The notes beneath the pieces are model-generated. The model worked only from the letters and a program-made list of their open reading frames with translations. It was not told the DNA's origin and searched no databases. 32,541 bases of DNA from Bacteroidota bacterium (GTDB lineage: Bacteria > Bacteroidota > Bacteroidia > UKL13-3): positions 1 to 32,541 of the forward strand of contig JAIXWI010000025.1 in the NCBI GenBank assembly GCA_027491355.1. Reading direction: 5' to 3'. Every line of letters starts with the position of its first letter. Positions within the stretch are counted from its first letter, which is position 1. Position numbers and translations under genes: made by a program. Shown piece by piece: positions 25,950 through 32,541 of this stretch.

Positions 25950-25984
25950 CAAACATGCAACATAGGTTTGCGGTGTAATGACAA
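25950..25984 (-). promoter_or_regulatory. Shared promoter-like element P3
   Basis: Minus strand: TTG (25982-25984), 24 bases containing TTACACCGCAAA, then CATGTTTG (25950-25957) and CATCAT as in P1. It lies 74 bases upstream of the 24100-25875 gene, so the leader is longer than at P1 and P2. Confidence 0.5.
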
Positions 25985-26064
25985 GTTATAGTGCATTACC
26001 ATCAAAAAAAATAAAATTTGCTTAAAATTTGTCTTAGAATTGCCTAATTGTTTAAATTTATTTA

Positions 26065-26763
26065 TTACTCCTTCAAAACTGACTTAATGTGCCATTTAAA
26101 TCTTTCGAATGAGTACTTATCTGTGGCACCACCTGTGAATTGTGAGGATAAAAATATTGGTGTTAATCCATATAGATAAGTTCCAATTTGATTATCAAAA
26201 TTTAAATTTAAGATATCTCTTATTAAATCAGATGCAAATGCATTAGGTACTATAATTAATTTAGGATTTAATAAACTAATTAGGTCTAAAAATATTTCTT
26301 TTTGTGTATCAAAAAATATTCTCAAATCGTAATCGTTAATCCTATCTGAATAAGCTCTTTTATAAAGTTTTTTCAAATTTATCTGTTTTGTTTCCATCAT
26401 AAGAAATAAGTCAATATGTTCCCATTTCAAATTCAGATATCGACTAATTTGTCTGAATGGTTCATAGTAACTATATCTTTGTTTGGAGATGTTTTGAATA
26501 GAATTATAAACCTCAAGCTTTTCTGATTTAAAATTATTTATCTTATAGTATTCATAGATATTTTCAATTAAATTCTCGTATTGTGTTCCCTCTAAAAACT
26601 TGGAAAAACCTATTTTTGAGAATGAAGGGTTTAACCCAATAAACAATACTGAACCCTCAGAATTTATTATTAAATTTTCATTGTACAGTTGAGGAATCAA
26701 ATTCGAATAATAATACTTCTGCCATAATTCTATGGAACGCATATTTATTTCTGAAATTGTCAT
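26065..26763 (-). CDS. Uracil-DNA-glycosylase-like family protein
   Basis: VLFIGLNPSFSK (G43-L-N-P46) matches motif A of the UDG superfamily, PKLIIVPNAFAS (about 168-179) is the following strand, and FLSSQFTGGATDKYSFERFKWHIK near the end fits the motif B region of uncharacterised UDG-like proteins. A catalytic Asp or Asn cannot be named with certainty. The superfamily also contains members that sense DNA ends or act in defence. The gene starts 23 bases after the WYL gene, the last of a four-gene operon. Confidence 0.65.
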   Translation of the reverse strand: MTISEINMRSIELWQKYYYSNLIPQLYNENLIINSEGSVLFIGLNPSFSKIGFSKFLEGTQYENLIENIYEYYKINNFKSEKLEVYNSIQNISKQRYSYYEPFRQISRYLNLKWEHIDLFLMMETKQINLKKLYKRAYSDRINDYDLRIFFDTQKEIFLDLISLLNPKLIIVPNAFASDLIRDILNLNFDNQIGTYLYGLTPIFLSSQFTGGATDKYSFERFKWHIKSVLKE

Positions 26764-26786
26764 ATCATGTAATAATTAAATATAAT

Positions 26787-27779
26787 TTATTTTTTATACA
26801 AGCTAATGACATCAGTTGCAGTTTTTTTTATGTATTCCAAATAATTATTGGGCGAGACCACCTCAACTCCTGATCCATGACTTAAAATTGCCATATTTAG
26901 CTCAGGAGACTCATACACTTTGATACTCACAATTACATAATCCTCTGTTTGTTCAATAATTTTTTGGCTATGATGAAGAGGTTTTGATAGAATATAATGT
27001 GCGTTGAACTTATTAAATTTAAGCACAAGCTCTAGAGGTTCTTCATTTAACTTTCTGGTGATGCCAAAACTGTGCTTGAAATAGGTTTTCGAGTTGAAGC
27101 CCTTTGTTGTGATAAATGCTTCTTTTGATTTCTTAATCCCTTTTATACGATCCATGCCATAGCAGTAAATAAGTTCATCAGTCTTACTGGCATGATTTCT
27201 GGCAACCAGATAAAATCTGTTTCTATACTCCTTAATCATGTATGGCGATACAATATGTTCCTTTGCTTCTTTACCATATACCACGTATGTGATTTTCAAA
27301 GGTTGCATTTCAAGAATGGCGTCATACAGAACATCAAACCAATCTAATCCATTTTTCACATCGTTCTTTTCAAATTCAATAACCCTATTAGCTTCATTAC
27401 TTTCATGAGTATTTGCTTCTGTTATTAATCTTTGAATTAGATTCTTATAAGATTTTGCAAATTTTGTGTCCTTTAATATATCAAGTACAACTAGACTTGC
27501 CTTGAGCGACATTTCTTCACCATCATCCAAGGCTAAGCCTGTAAGTGAAAATTTTTTTGAATAATAATAATGTTTATCAAAGGCATTCCAATCGATTGGT
27601 GCATCAAATTCTGCTTTGAGCGCCGCAATATCTCTACTAACACAATCTACCGATACATAACGTTCGCATTTTTCGGTTAACACTTCCGAAAGTTTTTGCC
27701 TGTCGAAATGCTTAAAGGAATTGTTTAAACATTGGTCAATAACTCTGTAACGAAAATAGGCATTCTTATTTTTTGGCAT
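26787..27779 (-). CDS. WYL-domain transcriptional regulator
   Basis: An N-terminal winged helix (FRYRVIDQCLNNSFKHFDRQKLSEVLTEKC… VSRDIAALK) is followed by the WYL domain, with PLKITYVVYGKEAKEHIVSPYMIKEYRNRFYLVARNH and IYCYGMDRIKGIK (residues about 150-220), then a C-terminal WCX-like part. WYL regulators bind ligands, often nucleotide or nucleic acid derived, and frequently control phage defence. It lies between the DUF2779 gene and the UDG-like gene with gaps of about 25 bases, so it probably autoregulates the operon. Confidence 0.9.
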   Translation of the reverse strand: MPKNKNAYFRYRVIDQCLNNSFKHFDRQKLSEVLTEKCERYVSVDCVSRDIAALKAEFDAPIDWNAFDKHYYYSKKFSLTGLALDDGEEMSLKASLVVLDILKDTKFAKSYKNLIQRLITEANTHESNEANRVIEFEKNDVKNGLDWFDVLYDAILEMQPLKITYVVYGKEAKEHIVSPYMIKEYRNRFYLVARNHASKTDELIYCYGMDRIKGIKKSKEAFITTKGFNSKTYFKHSFGITRKLNEEPLELVLKFNKFNAHYILSKPLHHSQKIIEQTEDYVIVSIKVYESPELNMAILSHGSGVEVVSPNNYLEYIKKTATDVISLYKK

Positions 27780-27804
27780 ACTATTTTAATTTTGTTTTTT
27801 AAAT

Positions 27805-29685
27805 TTACTTTATTCCCCAATGATGTGCAATAATTACCATTGCCATAGTGTCTAACTTACAGTATTGTAATAACTGATATCTCAATTCATTTCTTTTTTC
27901 TTGGCTAAGTGTATCATCAAACCTAATTCTATGATAAGCTCTCATGGCTGCGGTTCCACCACTTACAACTTCATCATCCCAGTCGGCTTCACTTAGTCCA
28001 CTAGTTAATGTATCATAAGGATCTAAAATCCCACCCAAAAATTCTTCTGGAACATAATCTTTAAAATGTTCTATTTTGTGTAAATAGGGGTGGTGACTCC
28101 ATACAGCTGGCAACACTTTTTTAATAGAAGTTTTCCCTTTCATGTATGGGTGGAAGTAATGCTCTTGCGTCATCTTATTCATATCAACCAATCTGCCATC
28201 CTTATCCCCATCACTGGTAATATCAAACAGCCAATTTCTCAATGGTTCATCTTTTATATCATAAATCTCCATTTGTTTGAGAATGGTTCGTAACACCGTA
28301 TTCTCATGTGTTGCCCACATCAAAGGTGTTCCTGAAGTTCCAATTTGCATCATTAATGAACGGGCAAATTCAAAGTTTGGAAACTCGCTCGGATTAGGGA
28401 ATTTCTCACCTGTATGAATCCATTCTGAATGCACTGGTGTGGTTCCTGGTTTATGTATCGTATGACAACTCCATTGAAAAGCAATCAACTCATAAGGTCG
28501 CATTCCCTTATGAAATGGCAATGCCCCAGTGTATGTTTCAAAATCTATAAAGTGCAGCGGGTATTTTAAGTTATTAGCAACCGATTTCAATTCTTGCGAA
28601 ATCCACTCGGTATTATTGCGGGTATTTTCAATTTGTATTAATTGGCGGGTTCCTCTTGATCCTAACTCTCCTTTGCTGTTTTTTAATCGTTCAGGATCTA
28701 TATCAAACAAATTTGTTTTGCCTTCAGCAATAAGTTCATCGAAATAATATCCTTTGGTGTAATGACCAATGGATCCACCATAGTGCAAATCAAAAATATT
28801 GGGTTCGGTGTAGGCTAAATCTCCCCAACATTCTTTATATCCATTTTGTTGTTTATCAATAGTATTAAACTCACATGCTTTACATCCTTTAGTGATTTTG
28901 TAATCATTGGCCGAAATGCCTTCGTTTAATATTCGGAGAAAATTACTTGCCCTTTGGTTGATGTCATTCTGCATTTCTTCCACAGCCTCTGTTACATCCT
29001 GATACTCTAGTATACCTTCCTTCGCCAATTGTGCTATATATTCTTCTTTATTGTGGGCAGATTCAAATTTAAAAACAACTTCAGGCTTGTTAAAGGCAGG
29101 TTTTTGTTGTGCAGGTAATTCTTCTAACTCTTGGTCGTTCTTTTTATCCTGTTTTTTTACACTAAACCAACCTGCCAAGTCTTCAATAGCTGTGCGCTTT
29201 GCCTTATCTGGCATCAACAACGAACACTTTATCTTGCAGCCAGGGAAAGCCTCCTTAAGTACCGAGTATTGATAAGCAACATCTTCAATGTACTTTTTGA
29301 GTTTTGCTTTATCTTGTTGTTCATCCGTATTGTGAGATTTAGCTTTCACCTCTATCAAGTGAAATGAGTTACCTTGTTTAACCAAAATATCAACTCGAAC
29401 CAATTTTTGTCCAGATACAATGGCTGGTTCAAACAAAACCACATTTTCTTGTTGAAAATGTATGTTGGTTTGCGCAATGCAATCTTGTGTATTCCCATCT
29501 ATTTCAATGCCATCAGGAAAAAGCATGGTTGCCATTTTACCTACAATATAACCGCCCTGAGCCAACATCTCCATGTATTCGTTGGTATCATTAGCCGTGG
29601 GGTAATTAGCCTTTTTATACACCAGCTTTTTAGGGCAGGTTGATGCTAGCTGGAAGTCGGATTTGGAGAGTTGCATATAATACAT
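27805..29685 (-). CDS. DUF2779 nuclease-like protein (Cas4-like N-terminus, DnaQ-like C-terminus)
   Basis: The 626-residue protein starts MQLSKSDFQLASTCPKKL like Cas4/RecB-family nucleases. D99 and E112-V-K114 form the PD-(D/E)XK core, and Cys17 with C268, C271 and C286 could bind an iron-sulfur cluster as in Cas4/AddB. The C-terminal half is the DUF2779 region: DFETYTG (D381, E383), WATHENTVL and YCKLDTMAMV resemble DEDD 3'-5' exonuclease motifs. The protein thus joins two nuclease folds. The ATG at 29676 is an alternative start. WYL and UDG-like genes follow at 25-base spacing. Confidence 0.85.
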   Translation of the reverse strand: MYYMQLSKSDFQLASTCPKKLVYKKANYPTANDTNEYMEMLAQGGYIVGKMATMLFPDGIEIDGNTQDCIAQTNIHFQQENVVLFEPAIVSGQKLVRVDILVKQGNSFHLIEVKAKSHNTDEQQDKAKLKKYIEDVAYQYSVLKEAFPGCKIKCSLLMPDKAKRTAIEDLAGWFSVKKQDKKNDQELEELPAQQKPAFNKPEVVFKFESAHNKEEYIAQLAKEGILEYQDVTEAVEEMQNDINQRASNFLRILNEGISANDYKITKGCKACEFNTIDKQQNGYKECWGDLAYTEPNIFDLHYGGSIGHYTKGYYFDELIAEGKTNLFDIDPERLKNSKGELGSRGTRQLIQIENTRNNTEWISQELKSVANNLKYPLHFIDFETYTGALPFHKGMRPYELIAFQWSCHTIHKPGTTPVHSEWIHTGEKFPNPSEFPNFEFARSLMMQIGTSGTPLMWATHENTVLRTILKQMEIYDIKDEPLRNWLFDITSDGDKDGRLVDMNKMTQEHYFHPYMKGKTSIKKVLPAVWSHHPYLHKIEHFKDYVPEEFLGGILDPYDTLTSGLSEADWDDEVVSGGTAAMRAYHRIRFDDTLSQEKRNELRYQLLQYCKLDTMAMVIIAHHWGIK

Positions 29686-29707
29686 TTAAATATAATGTAA
29701 CTAAAAT

Positions 29708-30334
29708 CTACTCGGTAAATTGACATTCTTTTACTTTCCATAAGAATGAAAGCTGATTTTCAATAAGGTCTGTATGACAATAATCACTTAATTCAAGTTC
29801 TTCCCTGTAATTTTTATAATAATTTTCCATTCCTTTTCCGGAAATTTTATTTCCATATTTAGCCAAAACTCCAGATTTAATCTGATTCTCGTTTAAATAA
29901 TATCTAACCAAATATTTAGTGTCTTTCTTTACTAAATGGAAATCTGTAAATAGGCTAATAGTAAAACATGAAACAGAATCTAAATCATTAAATCCAATTT
30001 TTGGGGTTAAATTTTTCAACTTACTTAACAGCTTCTTGCAATCATTTTTAACCTTTGCTTCATTCATATCAAGTGAATGTTTTAAAAGATTAATTTGATG
30101 TCCGAATTCGATACAATATTTCTGTCCTTCAATTTGAATCAACAAGTCAATACGATTTTTTTCAATAATACTGTATGTATTTACAAAATTCTTACATGCC
30201 CAAAATGCAAACTTAGACCTCACAAACAATTCAACTTGACTTTGTGTCAGACAGAACATTAATTCTTCTCTTATTTCTGCATCATTAATAAATGATTTAA
30301 AATACTTATTCAATTGATTTAATTGTTTATTCAT
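29708..30334 (-). CDS. Possible PD-(D/E)XK nuclease-like protein
   Basis: The 208-residue protein is soluble and mostly helical. RIDLLIQIEGQKYCIEFGHQ (D63, E76-x-G78) has the spacing of a PD-(D/E)XK core, but Gly replaces the Lys of the E-x-K motif, so catalysis is doubtful. No further family is recognised. It is the first gene of the operon with DUF2779, WYL and UDG-like genes, 22 bases before DUF2779. Confidence 0.55.
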   Translation of the reverse strand: MNKQLNQLNKYFKSFINDAEIREELMFCLTQSQVELFVRSKFAFWACKNFVNTYSIIEKNRIDLLIQIEGQKYCIEFGHQINLLKHSLDMNEAKVKNDCKKLLSKLKNLTPKIGFNDLDSVSCFTISLFTDFHLVKKDTKYLVRYYLNENQIKSGVLAKYGNKISGKGMENYYKNYREELELSDYCHTDLIENQLSFLWKVKECQFTE

Positions 30335-30439
30335 TTTTCTAAATTTTATAATTATTTTTTATGATATTATTTGAAAATATACTAAAGATTCTAAGTCATA
30401 CTTAATTTTTTGTATAAATTGATAATTATTTTCGTACTG

Positions 30440-30452
30440 ATTTGAATCAAAT
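30440..30452. promoter_or_regulatory. Palindrome upstream of the DUF2779/WYL operon, candidate WYL operator
   Basis: ATTTGA-A-TCAAAT is a perfect 6-1-6 palindrome 106 bases upstream of the first gene. A second inverted repeat, TTTTAGT (30511-30517) and ACTAAAA (30525-30531), lies further up. Binding by the operon's WYL protein is inferred from position. Confidence 0.35.
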
Positions 30453-30540
30453 TCAAAAACATAACACCACATTTAGTCAGCAACATTACCTCAAATCACA
30501 CATTTTTTGCTTTTAGTATTAGTGACTAAAAATTAAAAAG

Positions 30541-30664
30541 GATTACAATATTAACGATAATCCTTTAGTCTTTTGAATGCATGCTCCTCTTTTCAACGAA
30601 AGATGCAGCTAAATGCGATGATTGAATTCTTTGACTATTTGGAGATTGAGGGGTTGAACTTTGT
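30541..30664. repeat. Intergenic repeat, copy A
   Basis: Bases 30557-30625 are nearly identical to 30964-31034, about 70 bases with one insertion and two or three substitutions. The whole repeat follows the stop of the TfoX-domain gene by 20 bases. Its 30601-30664 part matches copy C at 16815-16878. Confidence 0.9.
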
Positions 30665-30684
30665 GCAAATTTTCAAGATTTGAA

Positions 30685-30939
30685 TCACATTGAATCTTCC
30701 AGGATTTTTTTTATTTCATTCTTTTCATTTGAGGTAATCTCATTCCAATTTTTACCTTGTAACCCCATTTCTATTGAGTAGAATATATTAAGGTGAGGAG
30801 ATACTCCCGCTTTAACTAATTTATTTTTGATTGACCTGTAATCTGATTCTATGAGGTCTTTCCTTGAATATATTCCAATCAAGTTCATTATTTTGACCAT
30901 ATATGGACCGAAGTTCTTTATTTCATTAAGGTCATTCAT
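30685..30939 (-). CDS. TfoX C-terminal domain protein
   Basis: The 84-residue protein matches the stand-alone TfoX/Sxy C-terminal domain, a small helical fold near helix-hairpin-helix: IKNFGPYMVKIMNLIGIYSRKDL, KAGVSPHLNIFYSIEMGLQGKNWNEI and SNEKNEIKKIL. TfoX regulates competence in gammaproteobacteria, but the domain alone is widespread with unknown roles. The gene lies between repeat copies A and B. Confidence 0.85.
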   Translation of the reverse strand: MNDLNEIKNFGPYMVKIMNLIGIYSRKDLIESDYRSIKNKLVKAGVSPHLNIFYSIEMGLQGKNWNEITSNEKNEIKKILEDSM

Positions 30940-30945
30940 AAAAAA

Positions 30946-31066
30946 GGGTTACACTGTACAAGTATAATCCTTTTGTCTTTTGAATGCATGCTCCTCTTTT
31001 CAACGAAAGATGGAGCTACAATGCGATGATTGAGTATGTAATGATTAAAAGACTAAAGGGTTGAAT
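30946..31066. repeat. Intergenic repeat, copy B (complete)
   Basis: This copy fills the gap between two genes. The outer inverted repeat is CCTTTTGTCTTTT (30969-30981) with AAAAGACTAAAGG (31047-31059), one mismatch. An inner hairpin 30990-31016 pairs GCTCC/GGAGC plus TCTTT/AAAGA around TCAACG with a one-base bulge. The 5' box 30946-30972 is identical to 17459-17485. Confidence 0.92.
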
Positions 31067-31074
31067 TTCTTTTA

Positions 31075-31653
31075 TTAACTGCCTTTTAGTTTTTCTCCTT
31101 TTGAAGATAAATGTACAATTTGTTCTATTCTAGAAATCCGTGTTTTATCCGTTTTGGCTAATTTAATCCACCTTAACACAAATCGTTTACTAGAGGCATT
31201 AATTGCCTCGAAAAAAAGTTTTGCTTCATTGTTTATGTTCAATGCTTTTTGAAGGTCATTAGGTATAATGAGATTGTCAACATCGTCCATAAAATTCCAT
31301 AATCCAGCTTTTTTTGAAGTTTCAACTGCATTGAAACCCGATTGATGAATAAGGCCTAATTCTTCTAATTTGGCAAACCGTAATTTGTAAGTTTGCGACC
31401 AATGTTCTACTTTCCTTGGTGCAATCAATTGCATAGTTCTTTCTTTATCCAATTTTCGTCTTATCCCATCAATCCAACCAAAACAAAGTAACTGATCTAA
31501 AACTTCTTGAACTGAAACATACTTTTCAGTTATTTCTTTTTTATAAGTGACTAACCAAATACTCTCTTTTTGGGTATGATTTATCAATAACCATTCTCTT
31601 AACTCTGAGGAAGACTTGACTTCTACTTGAATGAAATTCTCTGTTTTTATCAT
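31075..31653 (-). CDS. YdeI/OmpD-associated (OmdA) family protein
   Basis: The 192-residue protein carries the family's SSSELREWLLINHTQKESIWLVTYKK and VLDQLLCFGWIDGIRRKLD, WSQTYKLRFAKLEELG, and the C-terminal FEAINASSKRFVLRWIKLAKTDKTRISRIEQI. YdeI relatives are linked to bacteriocin or peptide resistance in E. coli, and most are uncharacterised. The stop lies 8 bases from repeat copy B, so this is one of the repeat-bordered units. Confidence 0.9.
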   Translation of the reverse strand: MIKTENFIQVEVKSSSELREWLLINHTQKESIWLVTYKKEITEKYVSVQEVLDQLLCFGWIDGIRRKLDKERTMQLIAPRKVEHWSQTYKLRFAKLEELGLIHQSGFNAVETSKKAGLWNFMDDVDNLIIPNDLQKALNINNEAKLFFEAINASSKRFVLRWIKLAKTDKTRISRIEQIVHLSSKGEKLKGS

Positions 31654-31817
31654 TTATTTTACAATTGTATAATAATTCTCAAATCATAAAAAACCAAGTT
31701 GGGCTAAATCTTTACGAATATTGAATGTAGTTAAGCTGAAGTGTGTTTTGATAGTAAAAGCATTGGGTTTGTTCAAATTTAAATCATTTCACTAATTATG
31801 GATTGTACAAAAATAAA

Positions 31818-31843
31818 AAAGCCCCACATTGCTGTGAGGCTTT
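31818..31843 (-). terminator. Rho-independent terminator
   Basis: AAAGCCTCACA and TGTGGGGCTTT pair with one mismatch around GCAA and are followed by TTTTTTATTTTT on the minus strand. Confidence 0.8.
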
Positions 31844-31880
31844 GGCTCCCCAAGCTGGTCTATTCTCGAACCAATTCTGG
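31843..31880 (-). other. Degenerate tRNA 3' end
   Basis: On the minus strand TTGGTTCGAG, a short insertion, then ACCAGC and TTGGGGAGCCA resemble a T arm, an acceptor half and CCA. The T loop is ten bases instead of seven, and no D or anticodon arm can be found upstream. It lies directly before a terminator, as a tRNA gene would. Best read as the remains of a tRNA gene or of an attachment site. Confidence 0.5.
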
Positions 31881-32045
31881 GATGAATTGAGGGCTTATGC
31901 TACGCTTAATTATCTATTTTAAAACAATCTTTATTAAAAATAATATGTTAGATGACTAAGGACAAAAAATAAAAGTGCAACTGTTTATGATTTTACCTTA
32001 ATGATAGTAAGTCTATATCCTAATCAAATTGTTTTGAAGGAATTC

Positions 32046-32222
32046 TTAATTTGTTGTTGTATATTTTCTATTGCGGAAAAACAAAACTAAAGGAAGTGTG
32101 CCAAAGATGATGTGAAGTATTGATAATTTAAAAGCTCCATTTGTTTGGTAACTTAACATAGTAAAAATGACATTTACGATAATAGTTTGTGCCAAAACGA
32201 ATATAATATTTGATTTTTTCAT
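32046..32222 (-). CDS. Small two-helix membrane protein
   Basis: From the ATG at 32222 the product is 58 residues (MKKSNIIFVLAQ…), with two hydrophobic segments separated by YQTNGAFKLS and a basic end (FRNRKYTTTN). No family recognised. An in-frame start seven codons earlier is possible. Alone on the minus strand. Confidence 0.5.
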   Translation of the reverse strand: MKKSNIIFVLAQTIIVNVIFTMLSYQTNGAFKLSILHIIFGTLPLVLFFRNRKYTTTN

Positions 32223-32360
32223 GATATATCTTTCGAAATTCAAAAGTAGATTAAATTGTTGAGAATTTAAAATTTATGGATTGAGGACAATATCGCATTG
32301 CTCAACTATGTATTTTGACTTCTCTAATCTTCAATGATATCAAGGATTTCCAAGAATTGA

Positions 32361-32398
32361 GAATAAACAAGGCGACATTTCTGTCACCTTGTTTATTC
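32361..32398. terminator. Inverted repeat, probable bidirectional terminator
   Basis: GAATAAACAAGG and CCTTGTTTATTC are perfect arms enclosing CGACATTTCTGTCA, whose GACA/TGTC can extend the stem past one mismatch. No typical T run follows, so termination is likely but not certain. Confidence 0.55.
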
Positions 32399-32432
32399 TG
32401 TTTAAGGAATGCAGTAAAATATTTTTATAATT

Positions 32433-32465
32433 CGCCAAAACTAATTTTATTTTGTAATTTTGGCG
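32433..32465. promoter_or_regulatory. Inverted repeat over the promoter of the partial gene
   Basis: CGCCAAAA (32433-32440) and TTTTGGCG (32458-32465) are exact inverted 8-mers with a 17-base spacer. The right arm overlaps the TAATTTTG -7 box (32455-32462). This layout suits an operator where a dimer blocks the promoter. Confidence 0.6.
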
Positions 32466-32482
32466 AGTTATAAGTTGTTATT

Positions 32483-32541
32483 ATGAGTAAAATTATTGGA
32501 AGAAAGTTGGAGCAGGCTCTGCTGAAAGAAGCCATTGACAA
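32483..32541 (+). CDS. Start of a gene cut by the window edge (possible DUF234-type ATPase)
   Basis: The ATG at 32483 opens MSKIIGRKLEQALLKEAID and runs off the edge. The opening resembles MSKIIGRxxE starts of Bacteroidota AAA/DUF234 ATP-binding proteins, where a P-loop follows 15-20 residues later. That loop is outside the window, so the family is only a suggestion. A promoter box and palindrome lie immediately upstream. Confidence 0.55.
   Translation, partial: MSKIIGRKLEQALLKEAID

Larger units (their letters stand above)
31654..32045. other. Gene-poor gap of 392 bases with a tRNA-like relic and terminator
   Basis: No open frame of note. The features are the hairpin at 31818-31843 and the tRNA 3'-end-like text at 31843-31880. 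The rest is AT-rich filler. Confidence 0.5.

Noticed and set aside
30946-31066. A true integron attC site
   Set aside because: One core-like RYYYAAC is present, but the required complementary GTTRRRY at the other end is missing and no integrase is in the window; described as a cassette-like repeat instead.
1-32541. CRISPR array, insertion sequence or prophage
   Set aside because: No regularly spaced repeats, no transposase or integrase motif, and no phage structural genes were seen on either strand.

Overview
The window is AT-rich DNA from a member of the Bacteroidota. The signs are the gene order ftsX–DUF3098–uppP–truB, a C-terminal type IX secretion sorting domain on a secreted hydrolase, two SusD-era style lipoproteins, WYL and DUF2779 families, and promoters of the Bacteroidota form TTG-N19-TAnnTTTG (clearest in the divergent ftsX/leuS region). 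A proton-pumping rhodopsin with retinal-synthesis genes points to a sunlit aquatic lifestyle. Order or genus cannot be fixed from the sequence alone.

Layout. 1–6 kb is housekeeping: tRNA-Lys, then truB, uppP, a DUF3098 protein and ftsX as one minus-strand operon, and leuS running the other way. 6–9.9 kb carries small membrane proteins, a type IX-secreted serine hydrolase, a broken VOC/glyoxalase gene, an antibiotic-biosynthesis-monooxygenase-like protein, a DoxX-like protein and a lipoprotein. 10.3–13.1 kb is the phototrophy locus: a green-type proton-pumping rhodopsin followed, after a terminator, by one 660-residue protein that joins a lycopene cyclase to a Blh-type beta-carotene dioxygenase. 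These two genes supply the pump and the last two steps to its retinal from lycopene. 13.3–16.1 kb holds surface, lipoprotein and SOUL-family genes.

From about 16.3 kb to the right end the window is accessory DNA, nearly all on the minus strand. It has (i) single-gene units (MGMT-like, DHFR/RibD-like, TfoX C-terminal domain, YdeI-like) bordered by copies of a foldable intergenic repeat at 16.8, 17.5, 30.5 and 31.0 kb; (ii) a five-gene operon with an AAA+ ATPase and a possible ADP-ribosyltransferase-fold protein behind a strong Shine-Dalgarno and an 8-8-8 palindrome; (iii) two transcription units plus a 33-residue basic peptide gene that share a distinctive promoter-like element (TTG-N24-TAnnTTTG with a GCCGCAA core) and contain two proteins that appear to share a domain; and (iv) a four-gene operon of a nuclease-like protein, a DUF2779 nuclease, a WYL regulator and a uracil-DNA-glycosylase-like protein, which looks like a defence or DNA-processing module. 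A tRNA 3'-end-like relic with a terminator lies near 31.85 kb. No integrase, transposase or CRISPR array was seen. The right edge cuts a plus-strand gene that starts behind a CGCCAAAA/TTTTGGCG inverted repeat.
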